Origin: Augochlora pura
Taxonomy: Eukaryota; Arthropoda; Insecta; Hymenoptera; Halictidae
Length of the DNA: 64,000 nt
Assembly: GCF_028453695.1 (NCBI RefSeq)
Contig: NC_135781.1
Coordinates: forward strand, 23,745,640-23,809,639
Reading direction: 5' to 3'
Made by a program: the position numbers and the translations under genes. Of this stretch, positions 50,700 through 62,025 are shown piece by piece. How positions within the stretch are numbered: position 1 is the first letter of the stretch; each line of letters opens with the position of its first letter. The notes beneath the pieces were generated by a model. That model was given only the letters and a program-made list of their open reading frames with translations, had not been told where the DNA came from and made no database searches.

Positions 50700-50809
50700 T
50701 TTTGATAACAGAAGATGATGGATCTGTTTCGATTTGGAAGAAATTGAAGAATTATTATGTAAAGTCTTCGTCATGATCCTGACTCGTTGTTATAGCGCAA
50801 GCGGGTTAA
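50700..50809 (-). mobile_element. TTAA-ended repeat fragment, copy 2
   Basis: On the minus strand it begins TTAACCCGCTTGCGCTATA and is a diverged relative of 49605-49716, in the same orientation and about 1.1 kb away. The two could be separate insertions or the products of an old duplication. Confidence 0.5.
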
Positions 50810-51621
50810 CAAAAACCAACAGAATCTATAATTGATTTACATAAAATGTTGCCTCTCACCGTGAAAACTTTTCCCGTAGTCCAGGTTTCAAATGGTTTTA
50901 AAATCAACCAGCAGCATCGCCGTTTAAAAGCCGGACAACATTTTCGATAGCTATCATTCGGATAATTACACGAAAAGTAATTGAACCGAATTGAAGCGTT
51001 TCTAACGGATGATTTCGATAAATCAAGTACCAGAACGACAAGCGCGACGCAAGCTTACGCGACGCGGCGGTAATGAAATTCGAATATTTTCAGAGTCCCG
51101 AGGAAAAAGATCGGCCAGAGCGATAGCCTGGCGGTCCGTCACTCGTAGCAATATTATTATCGGATGTGAATGAAGATAGAATCGTGAACTAGCTACAAGA
51201 TACAATTTGTCCGGTATAATTTGTTTCCGCCGCTAATTATCTCGTATATCTCCTCCTTATCTGTCAGAAGCGATCCGCCGCGCCGCGCCGCGCGTCCCGT
51301 GCTTTCAATTTGCACCGCTGCTAATAGTAACCTTCGTTTTATTCGGCCACGGTTCGTAATCGTGCGAAACTTATTTGAATGCTATAAATCACGCGGAGAT
51401 CGCGAGCGATTAGCTTGCGTGCCACAAATTGAAATCTCGCAGGTGCAATAGCAAATGGCGAATACCGGTCCGAAGATAGAGAATGTCCGTGGCGCGTTAC
51501 ATAGGCGATCGCTTTGCGCGCGCGCGCGCACGCACGCACCCGTTCATGTCCCGTAGATTTAGAACGTGTTCTTCGAATCGAGGGAACGGGCATTTAACAC
51601 GTTTGTTCTCGTTTGTTCCAG

Positions 51622-51667
51622 GTTACCACAGTTTGCCGTTTTAGCGAAGATTTTGTGCCTCCTGATG
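51622..51667 (+). CDS. FGF8/17/18-like secreted ligand, coding exon 2 (hydrophobic core of signal peptide)
   Basis: This 46-nt micro-exon is bounded by TTCTCGTTTGTTCCAG on the left and ATG|GTACGT on the right. Its first base completes the Thr codon begun in exon 1. The next 15 codons read LPQFAVLAKILCLLM and it ends in phase 0. Joined to exon 3 (VVMCGAVPA), this forms a hydrophobic stretch of about 19 residues with an A-V-P-A cleavage-type end, a convincing secretory signal peptide. In genomic DNA the same frame has no ATG between the upstream stop at 51554 and the exon, so it needs an upstream start exon, which 3219-3238 provides in the right phase. Its small size makes it invisible to ORF-based prediction. 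Confidence 0.85.
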
Positions 51668-54600
51668 GTACGTATACCCCTACAATACGAGCCCACGAAC
51701 GTAACACTTCACGATTTACCGGTTCGAAGATTATTGATGGTCTGCTCGCGCTTTGCTGGCCGCGTTAATTGATTTTCCAACGACCGCGCCGGTGATCATT
51801 TTCTCTTAAATTACAGCAGACGTGGGAATCATTGCTTTGATTTCTGGCGTTCGATTGAAAAATTATTCAGATACTCGTTCAAAAATCATTGGCTCTGAAT
51901 CAACGATTTTTTTTTTTGAAATTATCAGTTAATGCACAGTGACACTGTAAATTGTTGCTTGAAATAGAGATTGCAGTCGTTTAAAATAGAGATTCTAGAT
52001 AGAATATTGAACAGAAAATATATTTTTATTATGGAAAATAATGAGGATTTTGTGTCAGCCAATTGAGAACACGTAGCTTGGAGACGCGAGAACTGTATAG
52101 ATAAGCTTGAAGCTTTGGAAGAATTCATTAACAGAGAATCGAATTTATTTATTGGGTCGCGACGCGACATGCAGTCTATCCGGTTGAACCACGAGAGGTT
52201 TATGCATCAACCGAATTCACGATATCGCGCGTTATCGCACGGTGTGCTATCTTTCTCGTCCCAGTGACCTACGGTTCCGTCGAAAAAAAAAAAAAAAGAA
52301 AAAACGATTCGAGCCGGCCAGAGTGTTTTCGCGCTGTATCCATAATTTTCGGGAATACGCCAGTGACCCGGTTACGTTACCTTTAACGAGCCGTGTAAAA
52401 TTTGAACGAGGGCTTTGGCCGCGTTCGTGCGCGATTCGTAAACTTGCATACTTTACTTGTTCCGACAGATACGTAAGCGATATAAGATACGTGCCAGAGC
52501 TTTGTAGACTGAACGGTGACTAGGTCAGATCGGAGATACCCCGGTGTACACGACCGCCGCGGCCGGGTTGGCGTTTAGGCTAGGGTAGGATGGCGTGCCG
52601 AAAGTTCATCCAGGTCCTTGGTAAAACGACGCGACGCGACGCGACGGCTAAATTGCCGAGCGCCTTACCTGTCATAGATTAATAACCCACTCCTACGCAT
52701 TAGAGCGTCGCTTTCTACCAGCCCTTTGTCGGTCCCGAGCCCTTCGCTTCCTCGTCTTCTCGTCGTCCGCGGTGTTCCCCCAATGATTCGTCTTACCGTA
52801 TTAATTGCAATTCATGCTCTTTATTACGACAGCGCGAGTACAAAGCGCCCGTGTAATATTCCGTCGCGTGCAACTGCCTACAAAAAGTTGACAAAAACAC
52901 CTCTTAACCGCAGTAGCACCCAAGAAAGTGCCGGGTTCGTGACCGTCTATATCTGTACGATCAGGTTGCAAGAGAAATTGCAGCATCATCCGTTCGAAAG
53001 CTTCGATTTCTAAGTCGGACCTGCGGAAACACTGGCGCCAATCGATTCTGTAAAGAAGCGATAAATAAATGATATCACGGTTGGTTATGTTTTAGATCTA
53101 TCGTGGGACAGAAATTCTTTAACGAGTCGAAACGGATATTGAAGAATGTTTAAAAATTTCTAAGAACCGAATCAGACATTTTCCAAGTGAAAGCTAAGTA
53201 GAAAAACTGAATACAAGAATGTAAAGTACATAGTTAAATCATAAGTTTCAAGTAGTCCTGGTAATTAATAAAGAACGACTCCTGCTTCTGGCTTGTCGCC
53301 GTGTTTATTTAACGTTTCTCTGGACACGAAGTAATATTCGTTAGCTTCGCTACAATCCTATGTTAATTTACAATATCTGCCGAAGCTTATTCATATGGAA
53401 ATTTCATTTCATAGATACGCGCCACGCGCAGTCGATAATGCGAGATGCCGAGTTACTTCACACTTCGCAGCTAGTATAATCGCGTAGGAAATGCGTGGCG
53501 TCTAAACCGAATATTTAAAAAATCATTGATTTATATATATATATATCTACCGCGGCTCTTATATTTCTTGTAAATCTTATCATCACGATAACCGTTTCCG
53601 ACGCATCTTTCCCGGTTAACCTTGTTTCACTTTGTTTTGCTCAATTACTTGGTAAATATTTACTCAGCAGAGCTTATGAATGAAATACCTCGAGGTAGAA
53701 AAATGCAACGGCGATCGTTTTCTATCGGGAACAGAAGAACGGGATTTTCATTTAAAGATTTCTTTTTCTGTAAGCGACATCTTTAACCGATAGCGATAGC
53801 GGACAAGTAATCCCCGCCCGAGTTGTAATCTGAAATTTAATCTAGATTTTCAAATAATCAGGTATTTTCACGCGTGCAACGAATTCGTTCCAGTATCGAA
53901 AGTTTCAAACTATCCCATATGCAGGATTAACAAAGAGATTTGTCAGCACTAATTTTTCCGGCAGATACGCGACTTCAAACATTTTTGTGACACTATTCTG
54001 AAATATTTTCTGCAATCCTATTTCATAGTCGGCCAAGTTTTATCGTTTCTTATCAGAAAAAGGATATTATTTGAATGACAGAAATTTCGCAAATTTTATA
54101 GCAGTTTATGTCTCGGAATTCCTGGAGCGATAGCCCAGATACGATGCTGTTTCTCAGGCACCTGCTGTGACATCAGATTCGGTGGAATAAAGATCGTCCG
54201 CCGTCTTGCCATCGCATCGTAATGTCGCCGTCGCCGTCGCCACGACCGCGACGCGACGCTCTGAAATAAAACAACGGCAAATCCTACAGCCATTAATGGA
54301 CAGCTCGTGTTCGCTCGTTAACAAATTTCAGCATCGCTATACATCCTTTGTAGTTTCCGCTATAACGACATGCCTCTGTCCCCTTCCTCGGCATTTTCTC
54401 TTCGGCGGGCGAAATCGCAGGAAAGCCGCACAAGGAACGAACGACCGGACGGATCATTCGATGCCGTGATATGCGAGTCGTTCGTAAAAGTCTTCTTGTT
54501 TGTAGTCGCGAAGGGACCGTGACGCCCTTAACGATTTCGCTTTCGGCCGTCGCGCCGAAAACACGTTCCGCGTATTCTTATTTGCTCTCGCGTTCTTCCA

Positions 54601-55061
54601 ACGATTTTAAGAATCCGCGGGTCCCCCTTCGCGGCGACGCATGCGAAAGAAAGGCTCGACAGAAATCGCTGGACCACGAATCTTTGCGCAGGCTTCTATC
54701 GTCGCGGATCATTGCATCGACGCCGGAAAGCTGACCAAGCTTCTTGCACTAATTAGAATATTTCTTTTTGCAAACAGATATTGCGCGTTGCGACCGCAAT
54801 ACGTCCCTATTATTTTTGGCAGACACGATTATCTCTGTTTCTCGATTTTCCGCAAATTATTATGTAAACGCTGCCGATCATTTGTTCATAATTTTCGAAG
54901 GTATCCGATACAAGTTATTCGAGTGTACGATCGGTTAATTCAAGAAGTGTTCGGTTCGATATTTTTCTTGTCAAACGTAACAAGATGTAGCGGCGTCTTC
55001 GCGGATGTCCCGCGATGTTGGCAATCATTTTGTACAGTGCGAAATTCTTCACAATTTGCAG
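51668..55061 (+). other. Intron 2 of the FGF8-like gene
   Basis: This 3,394-bp intron begins GTACGT and ends TTCACAATTTGCAG. It contains a poly-A run at 52283-52297, GCGAC pentamers at about 52627-52647 and a short (TA)n at 53531-53546. I see no other exon or element in it. Confidence 0.75.
52283..52297 (+). repeat. Poly-A run
   Basis: Fifteen consecutive adenines are followed by GAAAAAACG. No retroelement body or target duplication is visible upstream, so a simple homopolymer is the conservative reading. Confidence 0.8.
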
Positions 55062-55194
55062 GTGGTGATGTGCGGGGCGGTGCCGGCAATGGTGCGCTCC
55101 GTGAGTCTATACTCAACTTGCAGCAGCGGCAATGTTACCGTAATGGGCCGCTCGATCAAAGCGATTGGACGCGATGATCACAATGCACCCTACC
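55062..55194 (+). CDS. FGF8/17/18-like secreted ligand, coding exon 3 (end of signal peptide and first FGF core strands)
   Basis: The 133-nt exon lies between TTTGCAG and the near-perfect donor ACC|GTAAGT. Its 44 codons begin VVMCGAVPA (end of the signal peptide). Then VSLYSTCSSGNVTVMGRS, followed by IKAIGRDDHNAPY, aligns with the first strands of the FGF beta-trefoil. It matches the FGF8/17/18 pattern V-LYS-(4-6)-V-V-GR-I-A-G-D---Y. The exon ends after one base of the next codon (phase 1), at the place and phase where FGF genes carry their first core intron, which independently supports the call. NVT at residues 46-48 of the joined protein is an N-glycosylation sequon. FGF8-type ligands are secreted and signal through FGF receptors (heartless/breathless type in insects) with heparan sulphate. 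The remaining core exons are outside the window. Insect orthologues are expected to be thisbe/pyramus-like; which one cannot be decided from this part. Confidence 0.88.
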
Positions 55195-58100
55195 GTAAGT
55201 AACCCAGTAATTAATCGCGTCTCTTTAACAAAGAAATTCGCCGCGATTTTCAAAATGTCAGCCATTTCAATTATCCCTTTCTTCACCTCGTCCATTTGCT
55301 CGCGAAGTCGCTACGATTCCATTCTTCTTAGAAAGCAGCTGCGCTAATCGACTGGTTGCATTAGGTGGTACGCTCGCTTGCAAAACATTACTGCGGAAGG
55401 ATTGTTCTCGTTGACTACGAACATACACGATTTCTTTCTCTTCTGTGAAAGATTTATCCACGATTATAAGTACATATTCCGTAAAATAGAATATAAACAC
55501 GTAAACGGAAAATACGTGTGCGTCCTATATTCGAAGTTATGAAAAATTTCGGTGTGTTCGAGATACGTATGCCCGCGTGGGTACATGAATTATGAATAGC
55601 TTTGGCGTCTCGTTTAAGAATAAGGTCGTCGTCGACACGCGACATCGGCACAAAAAGAGACGGACACAGAAGGCAGAAGGCAGCTTCCGAATCCGAATAG
55701 GTAGAAGAGCTGCATCGTGTGGGTTCGCTGTACATATGTACACAGGACGAGTCGATCGGTTAATTGAATCGGATCGGGTAGCCGGCCGACGGCCGACACA
55801 GCCGCGGCCGTGACGTTATCTCCTCGAATCGATAGTTTCGTCGACTAATAAGGATTCCGAACAAAAGAGTGGCGAACTCCTCGAAGAAATAAACGTCTCG
55901 GTCTACGGCACTAAAGATCCGAATTTATAGCGATCCTTATCGATCGACCTAGGGTCAGGGCCTTATCTCTTATTCGCTTCCCTTCCGAGGTTCCGAGACC
56001 GAGTTTTATCTTTACGAACTAATAACCAAGCTCTATTTCCGCGGACCCGGGTTACGTGCGCGTACCACGGGGTGGAACGAACCGAAGGAGTAAAAGAAGC
56101 CGGTCATCGAGGACCCCGGATGAGTTACAGCGTCCCGCTGCCTCGTTTCGTCGCGATTGTTTTCGACTAGACAACGCTTATCCGACTTATCTCGCGTTTC
56201 GCTCTGCCGAAACGAACCCGCGCTCGTTTTCGCCGCTTATTTATCAGCGCGGCGTCGCGCCGCGTCGCTTATAGAGTTCACGGTCGTTCTCCCAGATACC
56301 TAAGCATCGCGTTCACCCTATTACCACTCACTAGAACACGTACTTATGTCCACACATGTTACGGGAACCCGTTCGAATCACTGATATCGAGATTCGAGGG
56401 ATTCGTTCATCGCTAATTACCCAATCAATGTATCGTTCGAAACAGTTTTTAAACATTTCGGTATTGTAAAATCGTAAACCGTAAAGAAAATCTACGAACG
56501 GGGAACGCAAGGGAATGTCAAAATTAATGGAAAAGTGTCGGCTTTCTAAAGGCTAGACGCAACGTTACGGATCCGTTGCTTAAATAATGGAGGCTGTAGT
56601 TACTCAGCAATAATAATATTAATGATGTTAGTTGCAGTAAAAATCGTAGATAAACATAGTCTTGTTATTTCAGCAATGGTTCTTGTTTCCAGTATCGTTG
56701 GAAGTATCGAGCGAATGGAAAGGGACGAAGAAACACGCTCGATGCCCTGGCCAGTCGTTTGTCGTTCCGCATAGAAGGCTAATACACAATGACAAATTAT
56801 CCACGACCGCTGCCAGTGGTGTCAAAGCAGTCGCGATAAACCGCGCCGAGATTGAATAAACGGGACTAATTGGTTAACCCCTTGACCCTCGCGAGATTGT
56901 GTCAGACGCGGTTGAGGTTCGAGACTCGGAATAAATTACACTCAGGATACGCTTAGGATATCTCGTTTCTTCTATTATAGATAAAATCGCAGAGACCCCA
57001 TAGATCTTCGCATTAAAACTGAATCTATTCTCGCTGGCGCAGTTTTCTAATATTTTACGGTGAATAAGATTCTAACATATCTTTACTAGTAGTAGTAAAA
57101 CGTTTATGTCACTTGCTTTCTATCCTGTGAAGGGGGATGTACGTTTTTGTTTCCATATATAATATTTACGTTTTTCCGTCCCCCGTCTTTTTTTTTCCTT
57201 TTCTTATTACATTCGTAATGTAGATTATTCCCTCCGAAGTTTCTTTCGTTATACCGTATATCTCGTCCATTACATTCGTTAATTATGTATCGCTGCGATT
57301 TTTCCTCATTTAATCACACTTTAATTAATTGGCAGCTCTTTTGAAACTTGCCGTAGTTTAAAAGCGACCAATAAAAATCGGCCGGTAACAATAACGATAT
57401 TTCACAGTTCTTTACCATTTTTACAATAACGTGTGCCTGCGCAAAGAAGTATATTCAACAATTCTTAATAGAAGCAGCTTTACGACTTCAATAATTAAGA
57501 AATTAAAAATGTAGGACCTATTATTTGGCCAACGATGATAGATTTAATATTACCTCCTAATAATCTCGAAAACCAAGCTAACGTTATTAGCACGGTTTTT
57601 GGAAAATCGAGGAAACTGTAAACATAGAATCAGATTAATGGCACCACGTAAATTTTTAGTCCGATAGTTGCAGTGGAACCAAGGACGAACAGAATGGTGA
57701 TCCTGTCTTTCTATCACGTTCGAAACAATAGTGTCCCTTTCGTGGCGGCTCTCTCACAGCCGAATTGTCTCTGGTGCGAGCAGCTAGTATCGTGAAGCAG
57801 GTATCGCGCGAGTGCGAGGCGGCTCGGCTCCTCTTCTTCTCGCTGGCTCGCTGGCTCGCCGGCGAGGAAGGGAGGGCAGGATGGTCCGAGTCTGAAAGGA
57901 GGGAAGAAGGCTTGTGCAAATAGAGGAGCCAGGTATCGCGCCGCGTCTGCACCTCCCCGAGATCCATCACCTTCGTGCACCTTCGTCCGCCTCTTTCTCC
58001 TTTTTCCACCTCCACGGACTCTCTTGTTGCTGCCGGTCTGCCTCCACCGGGTCCACTTCCACCTTTTCCTTCTGACGCGTCTCCTACCTTCGCGATGGTT

Positions 58101-59247
58101 CGGCCGAGCGACTCGGCACGGCTTGGCGGGACGAGCTCTCCTCTCCCGGCCGTGTGCCTCGATGCCTCGATTACTCAAGCTCCGTCCGCGAAACGGACAA
58201 ACTTAGCCGCGCGCCTCTGCACGGGGGTTTCAGACACCGTGAGAGCGTCCTTGAAACTTTGGATCCTAACCGTGGTTGCGGCCGCGGCCGAGCGGCCGGG
58301 TGACTCGGTGGATTCCTCTCGCGAGGCCCGCTCCGCGCCGACGAGGCTCAAGTGATAATTAGCATCGCGTGGAAAAGCTGTTTGTTTGCGGACCGGCCAC
58401 TAATTAGGCATCTGGACTTTATAAATCTGTTTTATGCCGGTGTTGTCGGGACGATCCGCTGTTTCGCGATCCGGATCGCTAATTAACGAGTATGTACCCG
58501 CTTCCCCGCGATAGTTTCAGGATGAACGAGCTAATATAACGTCTACCATAGGAACAATTCGTTTGTTCTTTTGCATAGTTTCGCGAGGCTTGTGGTAGAT
58601 CACGTTGATCTTGTAATCGTTGTCCAAGTATTCAAATAATTGACGCGGAGCAACGAAATAATAAAGAGCGACGTTCGGGAAATAATAGATTTTCTAATTA
58701 GCTTTCAGAAAAACCAGCCGACTTCTTCGTTTAATATGTTACCGTGTTACCGGATAATACGTATGCGTTAATTGCCCCATATCGTACTCGGTAAACAGTT
58801 AATTCCACTGAAAGTGCGCGGGTACGCTAAAATCTCTTCCGACGGACATTCCGTTTAAAAATTCCGAGTAAATGGCGCGGACGTTTAATTCCGTGCAGCG
58901 GAGAGGTTTTATCGAGCGTTTCATCAAACAATAGATTTCATGGAGGCACCGCGCTGGTAGAACATATCAATAGACACGTAATGATAATTCATAGATGTCC
59001 GGCGGTAGTTACCGACTTTTCATTATCTAATTAAGCCAGCTAGCTCGAACGGTCGCCGCCGTGAATAGTCGTAATTACATAAGATCCTCGTGACATTTTT
59101 ATCGCGTGGAGCGGCCTTAATTGGCCCGCGAAGGGTCTCGTTCCTCTTAAACGTCTCGTGTAGTCACTATAGCCGATGATGCGACACCTCGCCGCTCGAT
59201 ACGAAGAAACAGGACTACCGAGAGTCGAGAGAAAGGAACAGAACGAG

Positions 59248-59254
<7 letters not shown>

Positions 59255-59278
<24 letters not shown>
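59255..59278 (+). repeat. (GA)n tract
   Basis: About twelve GA units lie in a purine-rich stretch. The tract creates a spurious Arg-Glu open frame. Confidence 0.85.
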
Positions 59279-60188
59279 AAGATGCAGGGAGGAAAAGAGA
59301 ACAACATCGAAAAAGGAAGAAAGAGACGTCGAGACTGCCGCGGTATTCGTTCGCCTTGGGATTTAATTATTCTAGTCCCTAAGAACTGTGATTATCGCGT
59401 CAGCCCGGCAAATCATGGCGTCAGCCGTCCCAGGTTTGATCCAAGTTTGGACAACTGGCCATATTTCCTCTATTTGTGCACCGTTGCAATTTTGTGCATC
59501 GACGGAGGACGCTTCTGCGTCGTGGGCCGGTTCAGGTGTTAACGGCAGGGATCGCTATTAACCTACCCGCGTCTTTCCTTCCTCCGGATAACTCTTTTTA
59601 CCCTTGTTTCTCCGCTTACGATTACGCTTACGCAGTCGGTACCGGTCTACTCGGTTTCGCGTCGTATTATAGCTTTCATAACGCCGACTGCCGACTGCCG
59701 ACTGCCGACGCCGCACGCCGCGCGCCGCGCGCCGTGAAATTGTGGCGCCCCAGTGGCTCTCAATTCATCGACTCTGGGTTACCTAATTCCCCGCGGCCCT
59801 CGGCGCACGGTCCTTGGCTCCCAATTCGGATACTCTGCTTCGATTTAACCTTCTGTAACCCAATTACCCTATATTTTCATCTCCGTAGAAAATGCTCGGC
59901 AAAAGGTACTTTATAACGGGGGAAGGGCTCCGAAAATATTAACCCTTTACACTCGAATAGAGGTTACGAGGAGCCTATCGACTTTACCGTATTCTAAGTA
60001 CGAGCAAGTTTTACGTTACTATTTATATTTAATAAATTGAGGAATAATCAAGTCTAGATAACATAAATGTTCAATTCTACATGCAATTGGAATTTTGAAG
60101 TCGTATGGAAGTTCATGTTCAATGTATAATTAATAGAAGGTTACGGGTCATAAAAATTGTAAAGTTAAATGTATAAAATGTGAATATA

Positions 60189-60551
60189 CAGGGTGTAAAA
60201 GTCGCTCGCAGTCGGGAACTGGGGGGTTCTTTAGCTTATTTGAAGCAACTTTTTCCTTAACGAAAATACAATACACGGCTTTGTTAACAAGTTATTAGCG
60301 AAAAACGGTGACCAATGAGAGACGAGATCTTCTGGAGCGAAACAGCTGAGCCAACGAGCTGGCAAAGCCCAGTTCTGCTTATTGGCTCGGTCGCCTCGCG
60401 CTGGAAGATCTCGTCTCTCATTGGTCACTCTTTTTTGTTAATAACTCGTTAACGATGCCCCGAACAAAATTTTTGTAAAAGAAAAATAATGCTTCAAATA
60501 ACCTCAGGAATCTCCCACTTCCGGATTGTTAGACATTTTTGGGGCAGCTTG
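60189..60551. mobile_element. Foldback (long inverted repeat) MITE with TA target duplication
   Basis: The 363-bp element is flanked by TA (60187-60188 and 60552-60553) and is palindromic over nearly its whole length, centred near 60369. The inner arms are nearly identical: GACCAATGAGAGACGAGATC at 60310-60329 is exactly repeated in inverted form at 60408-60427. The outer arms are more diverged, with GTTATTTGAAGCA on one side matching CTTATTTGAAGCA on the other, and ends of the form CAGGGTG and CAAGCTG. It has no coding capacity. TA duplication points to mobilisation by a Tc1/mariner-type transposase. Confidence 0.85.
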
Positions 60552-61840
60552 TATTTTCCAATTGCATCTGAGGGCTAGTAAAAGTGAACGATAATTATTC
60601 TCATTGCTATTACCTTTGAATTACCCTTATTTCGCGATTATCATTTCGGAGATGGTGCCCGTGAGTTTTCGCGCGAGACGTTCCTTCGCACGCTACCCTC
60701 CGAAACGCGACGACGAAAAAATGTTTTGACACCGCTTTGAGCGACCCGGCCGGCGATCATCGCATCGGTTCCCTATGGGAAAAAAGCTATTAGTTGCGAA
60801 CCTATAACGAACGAATTGGTTCCTGTATCGCGAGCAGCACGTAGAAGTAATATATGGGATCCATTCTTCTTTCCCTCTGTCTCGCTCTTTCCTACTTGCG
60901 CGCGGGTCCGTCCTACCAGTTATTATCGGGGGTAATCGTGCCTAAAAGCCGGTGCCCGCTTTTGATTAAAATTGGCTTTTAATTCATTTGGCAGCCTCTA
61001 ATCTCGTGGCGGCTTCGATCAGAGGGAACCAGAGGGTTCCAGAGCGAACCAGAAGGAACCAGAGCGAGAGGGGTGGGGAGGCACCGGGAACAGAAGGCAG
61101 AGAGGTCCCAGGCGAAAAATTGAGTTCCTTCCACCCTTCTTGTTTTATCTTGTTGCATATTGGCCGATTATGCCGCAATGTGAATAAAAACTGTCTTGTT
61201 CCAACAAAGTATCGCTAAACGATTTTTTTAACCGAATCGATCTATTTAAGCATGAATTCGTCTTTTTTTAAACATGCTTTCGATCGTTCTAACTAGACTG
61301 TTAATATATCTATACGCGATGAATCTAGTTATTGCAATACACTTTGAAAAAATCTCTGTTATTCCGAGTTAGTTTCTCCATTTTGTCCATCGTTTTCCCT
61401 CGATTCTTCTTAACTTTGTGTATTTTTAACAGTTGAAAATATGTCGAAATTACACAGAGGAAACGAATAATTAGAAGAGTTCGGATACCATCTGCTACGA
61501 TAAATTTGAACTGTCGAAGTTTGAGGTTCATTCGAACGGAATTACCTTGCGGGAATTTTTGGGGTTGTATTTCGGCAGCCGACGTGTTAATTGATAGACG
61601 GCCGACGGTAAAAGGCACGATGTCACGATCCCTGGGTTTTTCTGCCTCGGTTTGCGGGCCACACGAGCGTGGGTATAAGCGTCATGCGTAGAGAAAAGGA
61701 AGGAGGCAAGTCTGCAGGGTGGCCCATTTGCTGGAGCCTCGTTAAATTCAAGTGGTTTTCGTCGGGTGCCTTCCCAACATCGAAATCAAGAATGTCCCCG
61801 AACTGCCTCGTAAAGTCTCTCTTTCTCCCTCTCTTACATC

Positions 61841-61882
61841 GCTCTCTCTCTCTCTCTCTCTCCTTTTCTCTCTTTCTCTCTC
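61841..61882 (+). repeat. (CT)n tract, first of two
   Basis: About eleven uninterrupted CT units are followed by interrupted TTCTC repeats. A second CT tract lies 100 bases downstream. Confidence 0.9.
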
Positions 61883-61979
61883 CGTTTTTCTCTTATATTT
61901 CTTTTCCTCTCGCAGGCTCCTCTACCTTCAGGACCGAGTAAAAGCAGAAAAACCAGAGAGGACTTAATCTGAGACTCTG

Positions 61980-61980
<1 letters not shown>

Positions 61981-62025
<45 letters not shown>

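Larger units (their letters stand above)
46033..51621 (+). other. Intron 1 of the FGF8-like gene, part 5
   Basis: This is the last part of intron 1, ending with a good 3' splice region (a TTTAAC branch-like motif near 51594, then TTCTCGTTTGTTCCAG). It contains GCGAC pentamers at about 48544-48565, GCTCGT repeats near 49250-49275, two related TTAA-ended repeats and a GGCGT tract at 50149-50175. No coding exon is seen. Confidence 0.6.

Noticed and set aside
54641..55177. A 178-codon open frame overlapping FGF exon 3 in another frame
   Set aside because: The splice-bounded frame inside it gives an FGF-like peptide, whereas this frame gives Arg/Cys-rich sequence with no family resemblance.
56682..56859. 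Candidate next FGF exon after the TTATTTCAG acceptor
   Set aside because: In the phase 1 required by exon 3 the peptide (MVLVSSIVGSIERMERDEE...) lacks the FGF pattern, and no phase-0 donor follows at the expected length.
61913..61950. Candidate next FGF exon after CTCTCGCAG
   Set aside because: The required phase meets a stop codon after eight residues.
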